Made by a program: the position numbers and the translations under genes
NCBI GenBank assembly: GCA_041389525.1
Contig: JAWKRR010000011.1
Span: forward strand, 81,534-145,533
DNA: 64,000 nt
Origin: JACKFB01 sp041389525
GTDB lineage: Bacteria; Myxococcota_A; UBA9042; PHBI01; JACKFB01
Direction: 5' to 3'
The notes under the pieces: generated by a model
What the model saw: only the letters and a program-made list of their open reading frames with translations
Database searches by the model: none
Told to the model about the DNA's origin: nothing
In this document: one piece after another, positions 1 to 8,363 of the stretch
Layout of the letters: each line of letters starts with the position of its first letter
How positions within the stretch are numbered: position 1 is the first letter of the stretch

Positions 1-3000
1 GAGTGCCGGAGATGTCGACCGCGGCGACGAACTGCGCGCGTTGGAGGTCACCGAGCTCGCCGGTGAAGGGCAAATCGCTCAGGCGGGTCTTGGCGATTCG
101 CAGCTCGAGGGCCAGCGGCTCGCGCTCGAGCCGCTCGAGGAGGGAGCCGGTCGCGCCAGGCTGGACCGCCAACTCGGCGAGGTTCGACGGCACGCTGGCG
201 AGCAGCAGGACGCGCTCGACCCCCTCGTCCACCAGCCGGATATCCAACTTGCTCCCGCTGGCGCCCAGGATGACGCCAAGGTGGGCGCTGCCGTCCGCGA
301 TGGGGCCGTAGACGACGTCGGCGAGGTCGATATCGACGGCGGCGACTGGCTGCCCGAGGGTCCCGCCGACCACCGCGGAGCCGGTGAGCACGCCGGTCGG
401 CGCGTCTTCGCCGCCGCCTTCGAGCCAGGGCGCGAAGTCATCCAACACGACGCGCGCGATCTGGATGTCCGCGGCGAAGGGGGTCTGCGGTGTGATGGCG
501 GGCGGCCCATCGAAGGTCACGCGGGCCGCGCTGAGCAAAGACAAGGAGATGGCTCGGTCGCCGTTCCACTTGGCGTCCACGGTCCCCTTGGTGCCGTCCT
601 CCGCGATGCGCGCGTCCAGGGTCAGCTCGAGCGCCTCGATGGGCCCCACCTGGGCTTCGGTCAGGGACGCCTTCAGCGCGACGGTGGGGTCTCTCAGCGT
701 GCCCTTTATCGAGCCGCGCAAGGTGAGATCGCCGGAGACATCGATGTCGGCGAAGGGATCGATGCCGAACCCGCGCAGGGACGCCAGCCACGCGGCCAGC
801 GGCACCTTCTCGGCGGTGACGCTGGCGGCGACGGCCCCGCGCGTGGGCTCGACGAGGCCGCCGATCACCAGGACCGCGCGCGGCTCGGCGATGTCGTGAA
901 CGCTCAGGCCGGTCACGCTGAAGGCGCCGGTCTTTTGCACGTACCGAACGACGGCACCCGGCTGCGCCTCGAAGCCGTGGGCGCCGCGCTGCAGCTTCAG
1001 CGACCGCAGCTTGGCCTCGATGGGCTTGCCCTTCGCGATCGAGTCCACGGACACGCCGACCTCCACCTGGGCGTCCTCGCCCTCCGCGGTGAGGTCCAGC
1101 ACGCCGCCGGATCTGGGGCTGAAGCGCGCCTCGAGCCGCGCCTTGTCCAAGCGGATACCGGCCGCCTTGATGTCGCGCGCGCCGACCGTCGCGTTCACGG
1201 TAGGCAGGCCCTTGCCCAGGGTGACCGCGCCCTGGATTCGCGCGCCCGCCACGCTGGTCTCGGCGTCGACGCGGAGGGCGGCGACCTCCAAATCTACAGT
1301 CGCGGACAGGTGTTCTGGATGATCCAGCGGCACGGTCGCCGCGATGGTGCCCTTGGCGCTGCCCACGGAGGGCCCCGCCTGCAGAGCCAGCCCGCGCACC
1401 GAGACCGGCCCGCTGGCGGTGAGCGTCGTATCGGTCATCGACGCCTCGAGCTTGGCCGTCGCGCCCTTGACCGCCACCCCGGGCGCCCGCACGCCCGCCG
1501 CCTCCAGGTTGGCCGAGGCCCGCAGCGTGCCGTCCTCGGCCATGAACACGTCGAAGGGTGCGGACGCCCGGGACAGCCCGATGGCGTCGCCCTGGCGCAG
1601 GTCGTTGGCGGAGAAGTCGCCGCGGGCGCGGACGCCGCCATCCTCCGGCTCGAAGCGCGCGGTGAGGTCGCCGGTGCGCAGGGCGATGTCCAACGCCGCC
1701 GCGTCGGCCAGGTGCAGCGTCAGGTCGCCCGTCGGTAAGCCCTCGCCCGGCCAGTCCAGGTTCGTCGCGACGCTGACGTCACCGAGCTTCGCGGCGACCC
1801 CGAGGGATTCGGGGACCTCGAGGTCGTGGGCGACCAAGCTCAGCGTGCCCTTCGCGCGCTGGAGCGCCGAGATGTCGAAGCCCTCGCCGAGCTCTACCGA
1901 GGCCTCCAGGCGCAGGCTCTCGACCTGGCCGGCCAGCCCGTCGATGTCGAAGAGGCGCGTCCACGCCTCGATATCGAGATTGGACAGGTCCACCTCCGCG
2001 GAGATGGGCCCGGGCGGAAGATGCGGCGCTCGCACGCTCAAGCTGAGGTGCCCGTCTTGGGCGTCGTCCGCGGCCATGTCGAGGGCCAGCGCCCCCTCCA
2101 CCGCCGACGCGCTCAGCCGAATCGGGGTCGGGACGAAGTCGATGCCGGAGAGCTGGCGCAGGTGGATGTTGGCGTAGGCCTCGCCGGTGGTCGTGGGGTC
2201 GCCGTGGCCTCGGCCGGAGACGTCGAAGCTGATGTTGAGCGGCCACTCGAACTGCGGCGCGAGCTTTTGCGGCTGCAGCTTGCGCGCGGCGACGGCGACG
2301 ATCCACGAGGGGTCGGTCGCCAGAACATCGCCCGAAGCCCGCACCGAGATGGCGCCGCCGGGGGAGACGAAATCCAGCGCGAGGGCGAGGTGACTGAGCG
2401 GGCCCGCCACGGCCCCGGTTCCGTCGATGGTGCCTTGCAGATCGTCGCGCCCCAGCAGGCCGCCGAGGGGCTCGAGCTCGACGTGGGCGCGGTCGACCGT
2501 CAGGGCGAGGATCGGCGCGTCCAAGCGGTCGATGCCGCCGCGCAGGTCCAGCTCGTGCGGCCCGCCGACCACGTTGAGGCGGTCGAACACGAGCGAATCG
2601 CCCTTCAGCGCGCCCGAGGCCACAAGCTCGACGCGATCGACGGGGAGGCCTTCGGCGGCGCCGGTGATTCGCACCTCGTCCCAACGGAGCCCCTGCCCGT
2701 CCAGCGCGATCGAGGCCTTCACGGTGAGGTCCGTCAGCGCGATGGAGCCCTCGGCGGCGGACTGGGCGATACGTGCGTCGGCGACGGCGATGCGGTCGAG
2801 CACGATGGTCCAGTCCAGGGCGTCCGTCGCCTCGTCCTCGGGCGTCGGCGGGGCGGGATTCTTCGCGGCGAAGGCGCGGGCGAGGCGAACGCGGCCCTGG
2901 GAATCCAATATCTCGGCCTCGGGCTTCTCCAGCTTGAGGCTGTGGATCTCGACCTGCTTCTGGATCAGCGGCCACAGCCGATACTCGAGGTCGAGGCGCG

Positions 3001-3322
3001 CGAGCGACAGCGCCTGCTGGCCGTCGGGGTCGTCGACGGTCACGCCGACAAAGGAGATGCGGCGGATCACCGGCCCCTCGATGCGCTCGACGTGGAGCGT
3101 CCCGCGGATCCCGGCGTTCACCGCTGACAGCGCGACCTCGAGCGCCTTGGCCCGGCCCCAATCGGTCTGCAGCACGAGGATCGCCGACGGGACCGCCAGC
3201 AACACCAGCAGCACCAGCCCGAGGATCGACCACATGATGCGGCGCCACCAGCGGCGGCGTTTGGGCGGCGGCGACTGGTCGTCAGGCTCTGCGCCTGGCG
3301 CTGGCTGGGGGGCGTCAGCCAT
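1..3322 (-). CDS. tamB: TamB-like translocation/assembly protein (C-terminus cut by window edge)
   Basis: This is the inner-membrane partner of TamA, spanning the periplasm and helping assemble or supply the outer membrane. The frame is open from an ATG at 3322 to the window edge, giving about 1,107 codons without a stop. The N-terminus is a Pro/Arg-rich cytoplasmic stretch (KRRRWWRR), then one membrane anchor at residues ~30-48, then a GTLHVERIEG-like segment typical of TamB/AsmA N-termini. The rest is a long run of beta-strand repeats rich in alternating hydrophobic residues, with many 'L.L.D....G...G...' units, as expected for the TamB beta-groove. The C-terminal DUF490 end lies outside the window. 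Its ATG overlaps the TamA stop (TGATG), so the pair should be translationally coupled. Family assignment rests on architecture and context. Confidence 0.85.
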   Translation of the reverse strand, partial: MADAPQPAPGAEPDDQSPPPKRRRWWRRIMWSILGLVLLVLLAVPSAILVLQTDWGRAKALEVALSAVNAGIRGTLHVERIEGPVIRRISFVGVTVDDPDGQQALSLARLDLEYRLWPLIQKQVEIHSLKLEKPEAEILDSQGRVRLARAFAAKNPAPPTPEDEATDALDWTIVLDRIAVADARIAQSAAEGSIALTDLTVKASIALDGQGLRWDEVRITGAAEGLPVDRVELVASGALKGDSLVFDRLNVVGGPHELDLRGGIDRLDAPILALTVDRAHVELEPLGGLLGRDDLQGTIDGTGAVAGPLSHLALALDFVSPGGAISVRASGDVLATDPSWIVAVAARKLQPQKLAPQFEWPLNISFDVSGRGHGDPTTTGEAYANIHLRQLSGIDFVPTPIRLSASAVEGALALDMAADDAQDGHLSLSVRAPHLPPGPISAEVDLSNLDIEAWTRLFDIDGLAGQVESLRLEASVELGEGFDISALQRAKGTLSLVAHDLEVPESLGVAAKLGDVSVATNLDWPGEGLPTGDLTLHLADAAALDIALRTGDLTARFEPEDGGVRARGDFSANDLRQGDAIGLSRASAPFDVFMAEDGTLRASANLEAAGVRAPGVAVKGATAKLEASMTDTTLTASGPVSVRGLALQAGPSVGSAKGTIAATVPLDHPEHLSATVDLEVAALRVDAETSVAGARIQGAVTLGKGLPTVNATVGARDIKAAGIRLDKARLEARFSPRSGGVLDLTAEGEDAQVEVGVSVDSIAKGKPIEAKLRSLKLQRGAHGFEAQPGAVVRYVQKTGAFSVTGLSVHDIAEPRAVLVIGGLVEPTRGAVAASVTAEKVPLAAWLASLRGFGIDPFADIDVSGDLTLRGSIKGTLRDPTVALKASLTEAQVGPIEALELTLDARIAEDGTKGTVDAKWNGDRAISLSLLSAARVTFDGPPAITPQTPFAADIQIARVVLDDFAPWLEGGGEDAPTGVLTGSAVVGGTLGQPVAAVDIDLADVVYGPIADGSAHLGVILGASGSKLDIRLVDEGVERVLLLASVPSNLAELAVQPGATGSLLERLEREPLALELRIAKTRLSDLPFTGELGDLQRAQFVAAVDISGT

Positions 3323-5412
3323 CAGAATGACTGCCCGATGCTGAAGTGGAAGGTGTAGCCGGGCGGGCTCGGCGTGGTCAGCAGGAGGCCCAGGTCCACG
3401 CGGATGGGGCCGAAGGGCGTGAGATAGCGCACCCCGGGGCCGACGGCGACCTGCAGGCTGCCAAAGGAGAAGTCGTGCCGATCGGCCCAGACCTCGCCCA
3501 CGTCGACGAAGGCGACCAGGCCGAAGTTGTAGGGCAGGTAGAAGCGCGCTTCGAAGGTGCCCAGCAGCGACAGATCGCCGCCGACATAGATGCGGTCACC
3601 CTTGGGGCAGGCGCCTTGCCCTGTGCTGGAGCGGGTGGTGAGGCCATCGTCGCTCTTGCAGAGGATGGGGCCCATGGTCCGGGCGCCGAACCCGCGCACA
3701 TCCGCGGCGCCGCCTCCGAAAAAGCGCGCGGGCAACGGCACGTCGGTGCCTTTGGCGGGGAAAGTCTGGGAGTACCGGCCGCGCAGCGCCAGCGTCAGCC
3801 ACTGGGCGGCCTGCCAATAGAGCCGCAGGTCGGTCTGGAAGCGCACGTACTTGAAGTCGCTGCCGAGGAAGTTCGTGGACTCCTGAAGCCGCACCTCGGC
3901 GTAGCCGCCCTGCCGTGTGTCGAAGGCGCTGTCGCGCTGGTCGGCGACGAAGACCTGCTCGAGGTAGGCCAGCAGGTACGCGTCCCGGAAGTCCAGCCCC
4001 AGGGTCTGCTCACGCGTCAGGCTCAGCGAGTCGGAGTAGTTGAAGTAGCGGTAGTAGGTCAGGCTGTAGCCGAGCTCGACGCTCAAAAAACCGAGGAAGC
4101 GCCTGGCCAGCGCGACCGCGCCGGTGGTGGCGTGGCTCTGGTAGCCGAGCGCCAGGTCGAGGGTGTAGTCGAGCCGCCCGCGAAACGTGATGTACTCCTC
4201 GAGGACCGAGTGCTGCCGGAACTCCGCCCCGAGCTCAAGCCCGGGGCCCAGGCGCTGGGGCGCGAAGAAGGTGGGGAGGACGATGAGCGCCGGCTTCACC
4301 TCGACGTCGAAGTAGCGCTGCTTGCCGAAGAAATCTCGGAACTGCAGGCCGCCGCTGAGGAAGACGTCGCTGCGGACGTTGTCGATGCTGGCGCCGAGCC
4401 CAGCGCGGAACTCGCGCATCGGCATCTCTTGAACTTCGACGACCAGGGGCACCTGAGCGGGCCAGGGGAGGTCGCGGACCGACCCGTACGTCGCCGGTTG
4501 CCCGTCCAGCAGTTCGGCCGGCGTGGGCCGCCTCACGCGCACGCCGACCGAGAAGAAGACACCGAGCTCCTGAAGGCGCCGCTCGATATTGCGCAGCTTT
4601 CGCCCCTCGGGGATGTCGCCGGGAGCGAGGCTGACGCGACGCATGATGCGCTCCGTCGGCACGACCTTGTTGCCCTCGATGATGATCTCGGAGAGGCGCG
4701 CCAGGGGCCCCGGCGCGAGGCGAACCCGGAGCTCGACTTGGTCCGTGACCCGCGAGACCGCGACCTCCACGAAGACCGCGGCGTGCACGAAGCCCGCGTC
4801 GGTGAGCAGCTTCACGATGTCGCGCTTGGCCTGGATGTGGAGCTCTTCCTCCCAGACGTCGCCGGCCTCGAACGGCACCGCGTCTTCGATCTCGGGCTGT
4901 AGTTCGATCAAGCGCCGCGCGGCCTCAGCGTCGGTCGGGTCGACCGGCTCCAGGCCCAAGAAGCGCACCTCGGTGATCTTGGACGGCTCGCCCTCGTCGA
5001 CGTCGAAGTGGACCCGGACCGCGTACTTGTCGATGGGCTCGACCCGGTGGCCGGTCACGCGGGCATGAAAATACCCACGCGACGCGTACATGCTCGCGAT
5101 CCGCTGGGCGTCCGCGGCCAGGTCGGCGCGCTCGAGCACCGGCTTGCGCCCGAACTTCCAGTTGTCGGAGTGGGTCTGCAGCTCCGCCTCGATGGCCCGG
5201 TCGCGCATCACGTCGTTTCCGTGAATCTTCACGTCGCCGATGATCTTCTCGCCCTCGGGCGCGCGCCACCGCCCCAGGCGAATGCGGCCGTTGCAGGCGC
5301 TCGCCAGCAGGCAGGCCACGACGAGCGCGCACACGAGGACGCGGCGGCCGAGGCCGCGACCGGCGACGCCAACGTGTACGCCGCCCAGCGTGCGCGAGGG
5401 GTTCGGAGGCAT
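3322..5412 (-). CDS. tamA: TamA-like Omp85/BamA-family outer-membrane protein with lipobox
   Basis: A 696-residue Omp85 protein. Residues ~55-320 hold POTRA-like modules (for example GDVKIHGNDV, ITEVRFLGLEP and LSEIIIEGNK). The remainder is a 16-strand-type beta-barrel with alternating aromatic strands, ending in IGQSF with the C-terminal Phe expected of barrel proteins. The barrel includes a FFGGGAADVRGFG-like segment matching the conserved Omp85 RGF region. The N-terminus has arginines, a hydrophobic core and LLASAC, so the mature protein may be a lipoprotein, like the TamL variant of Bacteroidota; classical TamA is not. It is immediately upstream of tamB on the same strand with a 1-nt overlap. 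The 5' end faces the divergent FGE-like gene. BamA itself is an alternative, but the tamB partner favours TamA. Confidence 0.88.
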   Translation of the reverse strand: MPPNPSRTLGGVHVGVAGRGLGRRVLVCALVVACLLASACNGRIRLGRWRAPEGEKIIGDVKIHGNDVMRDRAIEAELQTHSDNWKFGRKPVLERADLAADAQRIASMYASRGYFHARVTGHRVEPIDKYAVRVHFDVDEGEPSKITEVRFLGLEPVDPTDAEAARRLIELQPEIEDAVPFEAGDVWEEELHIQAKRDIVKLLTDAGFVHAAVFVEVAVSRVTDQVELRVRLAPGPLARLSEIIIEGNKVVPTERIMRRVSLAPGDIPEGRKLRNIERRLQELGVFFSVGVRVRRPTPAELLDGQPATYGSVRDLPWPAQVPLVVEVQEMPMREFRAGLGASIDNVRSDVFLSGGLQFRDFFGKQRYFDVEVKPALIVLPTFFAPQRLGPGLELGAEFRQHSVLEEYITFRGRLDYTLDLALGYQSHATTGAVALARRFLGFLSVELGYSLTYYRYFNYSDSLSLTREQTLGLDFRDAYLLAYLEQVFVADQRDSAFDTRQGGYAEVRLQESTNFLGSDFKYVRFQTDLRLYWQAAQWLTLALRGRYSQTFPAKGTDVPLPARFFGGGAADVRGFGARTMGPILCKSDDGLTTRSSTGQGACPKGDRIYVGGDLSLLGTFEARFYLPYNFGLVAFVDVGEVWADRHDFSFGSLQVAVGPGVRYLTPFGPIRVDLGLLLTTPSPPGYTFHFSIGQSF

Positions 5413-5547
5413 GAAGAAGGTCCAGCGAGAAGGGCGGCGCGTGTAGCCCGCACAAACTCTACGACTGACGCGCTCGTGGCAAGCTCAGGATGCTTGCGCC
5501 AGTGGCGCTGGCCCTGATTCTTGCCGACTCCGCATCCCACCGCGACC

Positions 5548-6177
5548 ATGACCGCCATGGGACGATGGACCACCCGCCTGCTTGGACTTCTGCGCTCGGA
5601 GCGCTACGGCAGCCCGATGCTCGCGGTCTCCGGCGGCAGGCTCTTCTTGCCAGGCGGCCGACGCGGGCGCATCGGCGCCTTCTTGCTGGACGCGCGCCCG
5701 GTGACAAACGCCGAGTATCGGGCCTTCGTGGGGGCCACGGGCGCCCGGATGCCAGATTGGACCTGGCGCAGCGGCTTCGACCACGCCGATCAACCCGTCG
5801 TCGGCGTCTCCCTCGACGAGGCCCGCCGCTACGCGCGCTGGGCCGGAAAGCGACTACCCACGGTGCGCGAGTGGATGCGCGCCGCCCGCGCGGACCGACG
5901 CGCGCCCTACCCCTGGGGCGACGCGTTCCCACAGCCGGCCTTCGCACACTATGGCCGCGGCTCCCGCGGCGCACCGTCCCAGAGCGACGAACGCACCCGG
6001 CGCGCCGGCCACGGCCCCTTCGGTCACCAAGACCTCGCCGGCAACGTCTGGGAGTGGACCGACGAGGGGCTGCTGCTCGGCGGGTTCTGGGGGTCCGAAG
6101 ACCCCCGCCTCGACTCCCCCCTGGCCGAGCCCCCCGCGCGCCTCTCAGCCGGCATCGGCTTCCGCTGCGCCGTCTGA
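5548..6177 (+). CDS. Formylglycine-generating-enzyme/SUMF1-domain protein
   Basis: A 209-residue single-domain protein of the FGE-sulfatase (SUMF1) fold. Visible landmarks are RPVTNAEYRAFV near the N-terminus, the Asp-rich 'QPVVGVSLDEARRYARWAGKR' region followed by LPTVREWM, YPWGD, GNVWEWT and a terminal IGFRC. The domain occurs in true FGE, EgtB and many non-catalytic binding modules. The C-terminal catalytic Cys context of real FGE (GG-S-W...C) is not evident, as GGFWGSEDP takes its place, so enzymatic activity is doubtful. There is no signal peptide. Starts possible are TTG 5521, ATG 5548 and ATG 5557; none has a good ribosome binding site and I use the first ATG. It converges on the secreted-protein gene with a gap of 7 nt. 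Confidence 0.8.
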   Translation: MTAMGRWTTRLLGLLRSERYGSPMLAVSGGRLFLPGGRRGRIGAFLLDARPVTNAEYRAFVGATGARMPDWTWRSGFDHADQPVVGVSLDEARRYARWAGKRLPTVREWMRAARADRRAPYPWGDAFPQPAFAHYGRGSRGAPSQSDERTRRAGHGPFGHQDLAGNVWEWTDEGLLLGGFWGSEDPRLDSPLAEPPARLSAGIGFRCAV

Positions 6178-6184
6178 CGAGAGA

Positions 6185-6979
6185 CTAGCGCGCCACGGCC
6201 AGCTGGATGCGAGCCCCTTTCGGCGCACGCAGCCCAGCGCCACCCATCTCGCTGCGGGCCTCGACGCGCAGGCCGACGAGCGAGTCGGTGGCCTCGCCGA
6301 GCCGGGTGATCCGCAAGGTGTAGCCGATGGTGCAGGTCTGCCCCTTCGGCGTCGCGGCGCAGGCGCGGGCGACGTCCGGGGTGATGGTCACGGTCGAGAT
6401 GCCGGAGTAAGTCGCGCTGCCGGCGCCGGGGAGCGCGTCAGGCACGACCTGGAGATTCACCGGCTCGGTAGCGCCGATGCGAACCGGCGCGTCGGGCGAG
6501 CTGACGACCGGGAGGCCAGTGACTTCGACCTGGAGGCGGGTGGTGACACCGACCTCCTCGACCTCCGGCGCGGCCGCGGCGACGGCGACGCCCGGCGCGG
6601 TGCCGGCGCGCTCGGCGTCCGCTTGGGTCAGCGCGTTGATCCAGCTCAGCTCGTCCTCATCGAAGAGGGTCGGCGAGCCGTAGGACGCGCCGGCTGAGCG
6701 GTAACTGGCCTCCGGCGTGGCGATATGCGGCGCGACCTTCGGCTGCTCGACGGGTCGCCCCTCACGCGCCGCGGCCACGGCGGCGGCGCTGACCCGCAGC
6801 TCCGCGCGGACGGTGATGGCGGTCTGCCCACGATAGAGCGCGGACTGCAGGGTCGTCGCCTCGTTGCGCAGCGTCCAACGCGCCGGGGAGTCGGGGGTCG
6901 GCGTGCTGGTAGCAAGCACAGGGCTGGCGATCAAGCAGGTCAGAGCGAAGCAGAACGACGGGACGAGAAGACGATGCAT
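6185..6979 (-). CDS. Secreted protein of unknown function behind a sigma-54 promoter
   Basis: A 264-residue protein that I do not recognise. Residues 1-23 form a clear Sec signal peptide (MHRLLVPSF then a hydrophobic core and SPVLATS). The mature part is rich in Ala, Val and Thr, with beta-strand-like segments (ITVRAELRVS, TTRLQVEVTG, IGYTLRITRLG), and has no obvious catalytic motif. Two Cys residues near ARACAATPKGQTC could form a disulfide. The ATG has a strong ribosome binding site (GGAGG, 5 nt upstream). A perfect sigma-54 -24/-12 element lies 36 nt upstream of the start codon, so transcription probably depends on an enhancer-binding protein. It may belong to the same regulon as the MBL-fold hydrolase upstream. 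Confidence 0.8.
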   Translation of the reverse strand: MHRLLVPSFCFALTCLIASPVLATSTPTPDSPARWTLRNEATTLQSALYRGQTAITVRAELRVSAAAVAAAREGRPVEQPKVAPHIATPEASYRSAGASYGSPTLFDEDELSWINALTQADAERAGTAPGVAVAAAAPEVEEVGVTTRLQVEVTGLPVVSSPDAPVRIGATEPVNLQVVPDALPGAGSATYSGISTVTITPDVARACAATPKGQTCTIGYTLRITRLGEATDSLVGLRVEARSEMGGAGLRAPKGARIQLAVAR

Positions 6980-7015
6980 GGGGACCTCCAGCCACTCGGG
7001 GCGGGCCGAGAACAG

Positions 7016-7031
7016 AGCAAGGGCCGTGCCA
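7016..7031 (-). promoter_or_regulatory. Sigma-54 (RpoN) promoter of the secreted-protein gene
   Basis: The minus strand reads TGGCACG-N4(GCCC)-TTGCT. It matches the RpoN consensus TGGCACG-N4-TTGCW at every defined base. The expected transcription start near 7004 leaves a leader of about 25 nt that contains the GGAGG ribosome binding site of the gene starting at 6979. Confidence 0.85.
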
Positions 7032-7098
7032 CCCAGTCCGATCCTATAAATTCAGCAAGTTACAAGCGGAGAGTGTCCCGCGCGGCCTGTCCTACTGG

Positions 7099-7133
7099 CA
7101 CAGATGTCACGGGACACGTCACAGATCTGACGC
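7099..7133. promoter_or_regulatory. Candidate upstream activator site for the sigma-54 promoter
   Basis: CACAGATGTCACGG (7099-7112) and CACAGATCTGACGC (7120-7133) agree at 11 of 14 positions and are offset by 21 bp, two helical turns. They lie about 70-100 bp upstream of the -24 element, where enhancer-binding proteins usually bind. The core AGATGTC(A/G)CG recurs at 8320-8329 upstream of the second sigma-54 promoter. The binding protein is unknown; this is inference from position and repetition. Confidence 0.5.
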
Positions 7134-7211
7134 GGCCTCCGTCGCCGACCTCGTCGGTGGGACCGCTTGCGTCCCGGCGTCGATCGGCGTCTCGGAATGC
7201 CCCCGTAGAAC

Positions 7212-7247
7212 GAAGCCGCCTGCCCGTGGTCACAGGCAGGCGGCTTC
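7212..7247. terminator. Perfect 13-bp hairpin downstream of the MBL-fold gene
   Basis: GAAGCCGCCTGCC (7212-7224) pairs exactly with GGCAGGCGGCTTC (7235-7247) around a 10-nt loop. No T-run follows on either strand. It is 88 nt beyond the stop of the MBL-fold gene and is the only strong hairpin there, so a terminator role is likely but not proven. Confidence 0.6.
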
Positions 7248-7335
7248 CCAGGCGCCAGATCGGAGTCCAGACGAGGCGGCGACCGGCCCGCGACGCCCTG
7301 TCACGCGCGTCGCACCGTCCCCGACTCGCGCGCGC

Positions 7336-8184
7336 TCACACCTTGAGCGGCATCCGGAGGTAGCGCGTGCCGTTGTCCTCGGGCGCGGGCAGCTCACCCG
7401 CGGCGATGTTGACCTGGAGGCTCTGCAGCAGCAGCGCCGGGGCCGCCAGGGTTTGGTCTCGACCGGCGCGGAAGGCGATGTAGGCCTCCCTCGACGTCTC
7501 CGCGGAGAGCTGGATGTTTCTGGCCTTGGAGGCCCCAATCGTGGTCTCCCAAGCCAGCTCGCGACCGCCGGGCATGTAGTCGTGGCCCACGAAGACCCGC
7601 GTGCTGTCGGGGAGGCGGTAGAGCCGGCTCACCGAATCGAACATCGCCGCGGCGCTGCCTTGGGGGAAGTCGCAGCGGCCCGTGCCGTAGTCGGGCATGA
7701 AGAGGGTGTCGCCCGAGAAGAGCGCGTCGCCGATGCGGTAGCTGATGCAAGCGGGCGTGTGTCCGGGCGTGTGCAGCGCCTCGACCTTCAGCGCGCCGGC
7801 GTCCAGCACCTGCCCGTCGGTGAGCAGCACGTCCCATTGGCGGCCGTCCGTCGGCAGCTCTTTGAGGTTGAAGGCGCCGGCGAAGACGCTCTGCACCTTG
7901 GTGATTTGGGCGCCGATGGCGGTGGGGGCGCCAAATCGCTTCTTGAGCACGGCCATCCCGGAGAGGTGGTCGGCGTGGGCGTGGGTGTCCAGCACCCAGC
8001 GCACGCGCAGAGAGTGCTCGCGCGCGAACTCGCTCACCGCGTCAGCGGAGTGGGTCTGGATGCTCCAGCTCGTGCGCTCGAAGTCGAGCACGGGATCGAT
8101 GACGACGGCGTCTCGCGTGTCGGCGTCCCACACGACGTAGGTGAGGCTGGAGGTGTCGGGGTCGAAGAAGGCTTTGATCTGCAT
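7336..8184 (-). CDS. MBL-fold metallohydrolase, ETHE1/persulfide-dioxygenase-like
   Basis: A 282-residue metallo-beta-lactamase-fold enzyme. It shows the metal motif THAHADH at residues ~66-72, followed by HTPGHTP, GDTLFMPDYGTGRCDFPQGS and FVGHDY, which supply the remaining metal ligands. The GDTLF...GRCDFP signature is typical of the ETHE1/glyoxalase-II-like branch, whose members oxidise glutathione persulfide or hydrolyse thioesters; the substrate cannot be fixed from sequence. There is no signal peptide, so it is cytoplasmic. The ATG at 8184 is preferred over the one at 8265 because it has a GGAG site. Moreover, a perfect sigma-54 promoter (8221-8236) lies between the two ATGs, so the longer form would not be transcribed from it. 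Confidence 0.88.
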   Translation of the reverse strand: MQIKAFFDPDTSSLTYVVWDADTRDAVVIDPVLDFERTSWSIQTHSADAVSEFAREHSLRVRWVLDTHAHADHLSGMAVLKKRFGAPTAIGAQITKVQSVFAGAFNLKELPTDGRQWDVLLTDGQVLDAGALKVEALHTPGHTPACISYRIGDALFSGDTLFMPDYGTGRCDFPQGSAAAMFDSVSRLYRLPDSTRVFVGHDYMPGGRELAWETTIGASKARNIQLSAETSREAYIAFRAGRDQTLAAPALLLQSLQVNIAAGELPAPEDNGTRYLRMPLKV

Positions 8185-8220
8185 GGAGTCGCTCCGGTCA
8201 GGCTTGCGTCGCATGCAGAG

Positions 8221-8236
8221 AGCAAGGCGCGTGCCA
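8221..8236 (-). promoter_or_regulatory. Sigma-54 (RpoN) promoter of the MBL-fold gene
   Basis: The minus strand reads TGGCACG-N4(CGCC)-TTGCT, a perfect RpoN -24/-12 element. It sits 36 nt before the ATG at 8184, exactly the same promoter-to-start distance as in the secreted-protein gene downstream. Confidence 0.87.
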
Positions 8237-8313
8237 CGACGGACGCCAAACGCGCCAACGCCCACGGGCAGTAGCTTTCGCGTCTTCCCGCTGCCCGAGA
8301 CACCCGCTGACCC

Positions 8314-8363
8314 GTCTCAAGATGTCGCGACGGCGTTGCAACACGGCCGCGACATCTCGAGAC
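8314..8363. terminator. 16-bp inverted repeat at the 3' end of the Cys-rich gene, possible dual role
   Basis: GTCTCAAGATGTCGCG (8314-8329) pairs with CGCGACATCTCGAGAC (8348-8363) at 15 of 16 positions, and the right arm abuts the stop codon of the Cys-rich repeat gene. It should act as that gene's transcription terminator. Its arms also contain AGATGTCGCG, about 84 bp upstream of the MBL-gene sigma-54 promoter, so the palindrome might double as an activator site. Confidence 0.6.

Larger units (their letters stand above)
6980..7335. other. Intergenic regulatory region with sigma-54 promoter, candidate enhancer sites and a hairpin
   Basis: No gene is visible in these 356 bases. From left to right they hold the ribosome binding site and leader of the secreted-protein gene, its sigma-54 promoter (7016-7031), and an AT-richer patch (7040-7062). 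Next come an inverted pair GTGTCCCG/CGGGACAC (7073-7080 and 7110-7117), two direct repeats offset by 21 bp (7099-7133) and a 13-bp perfect hairpin (7212-7247) downstream of the MBL-fold gene. Confidence 0.7.
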
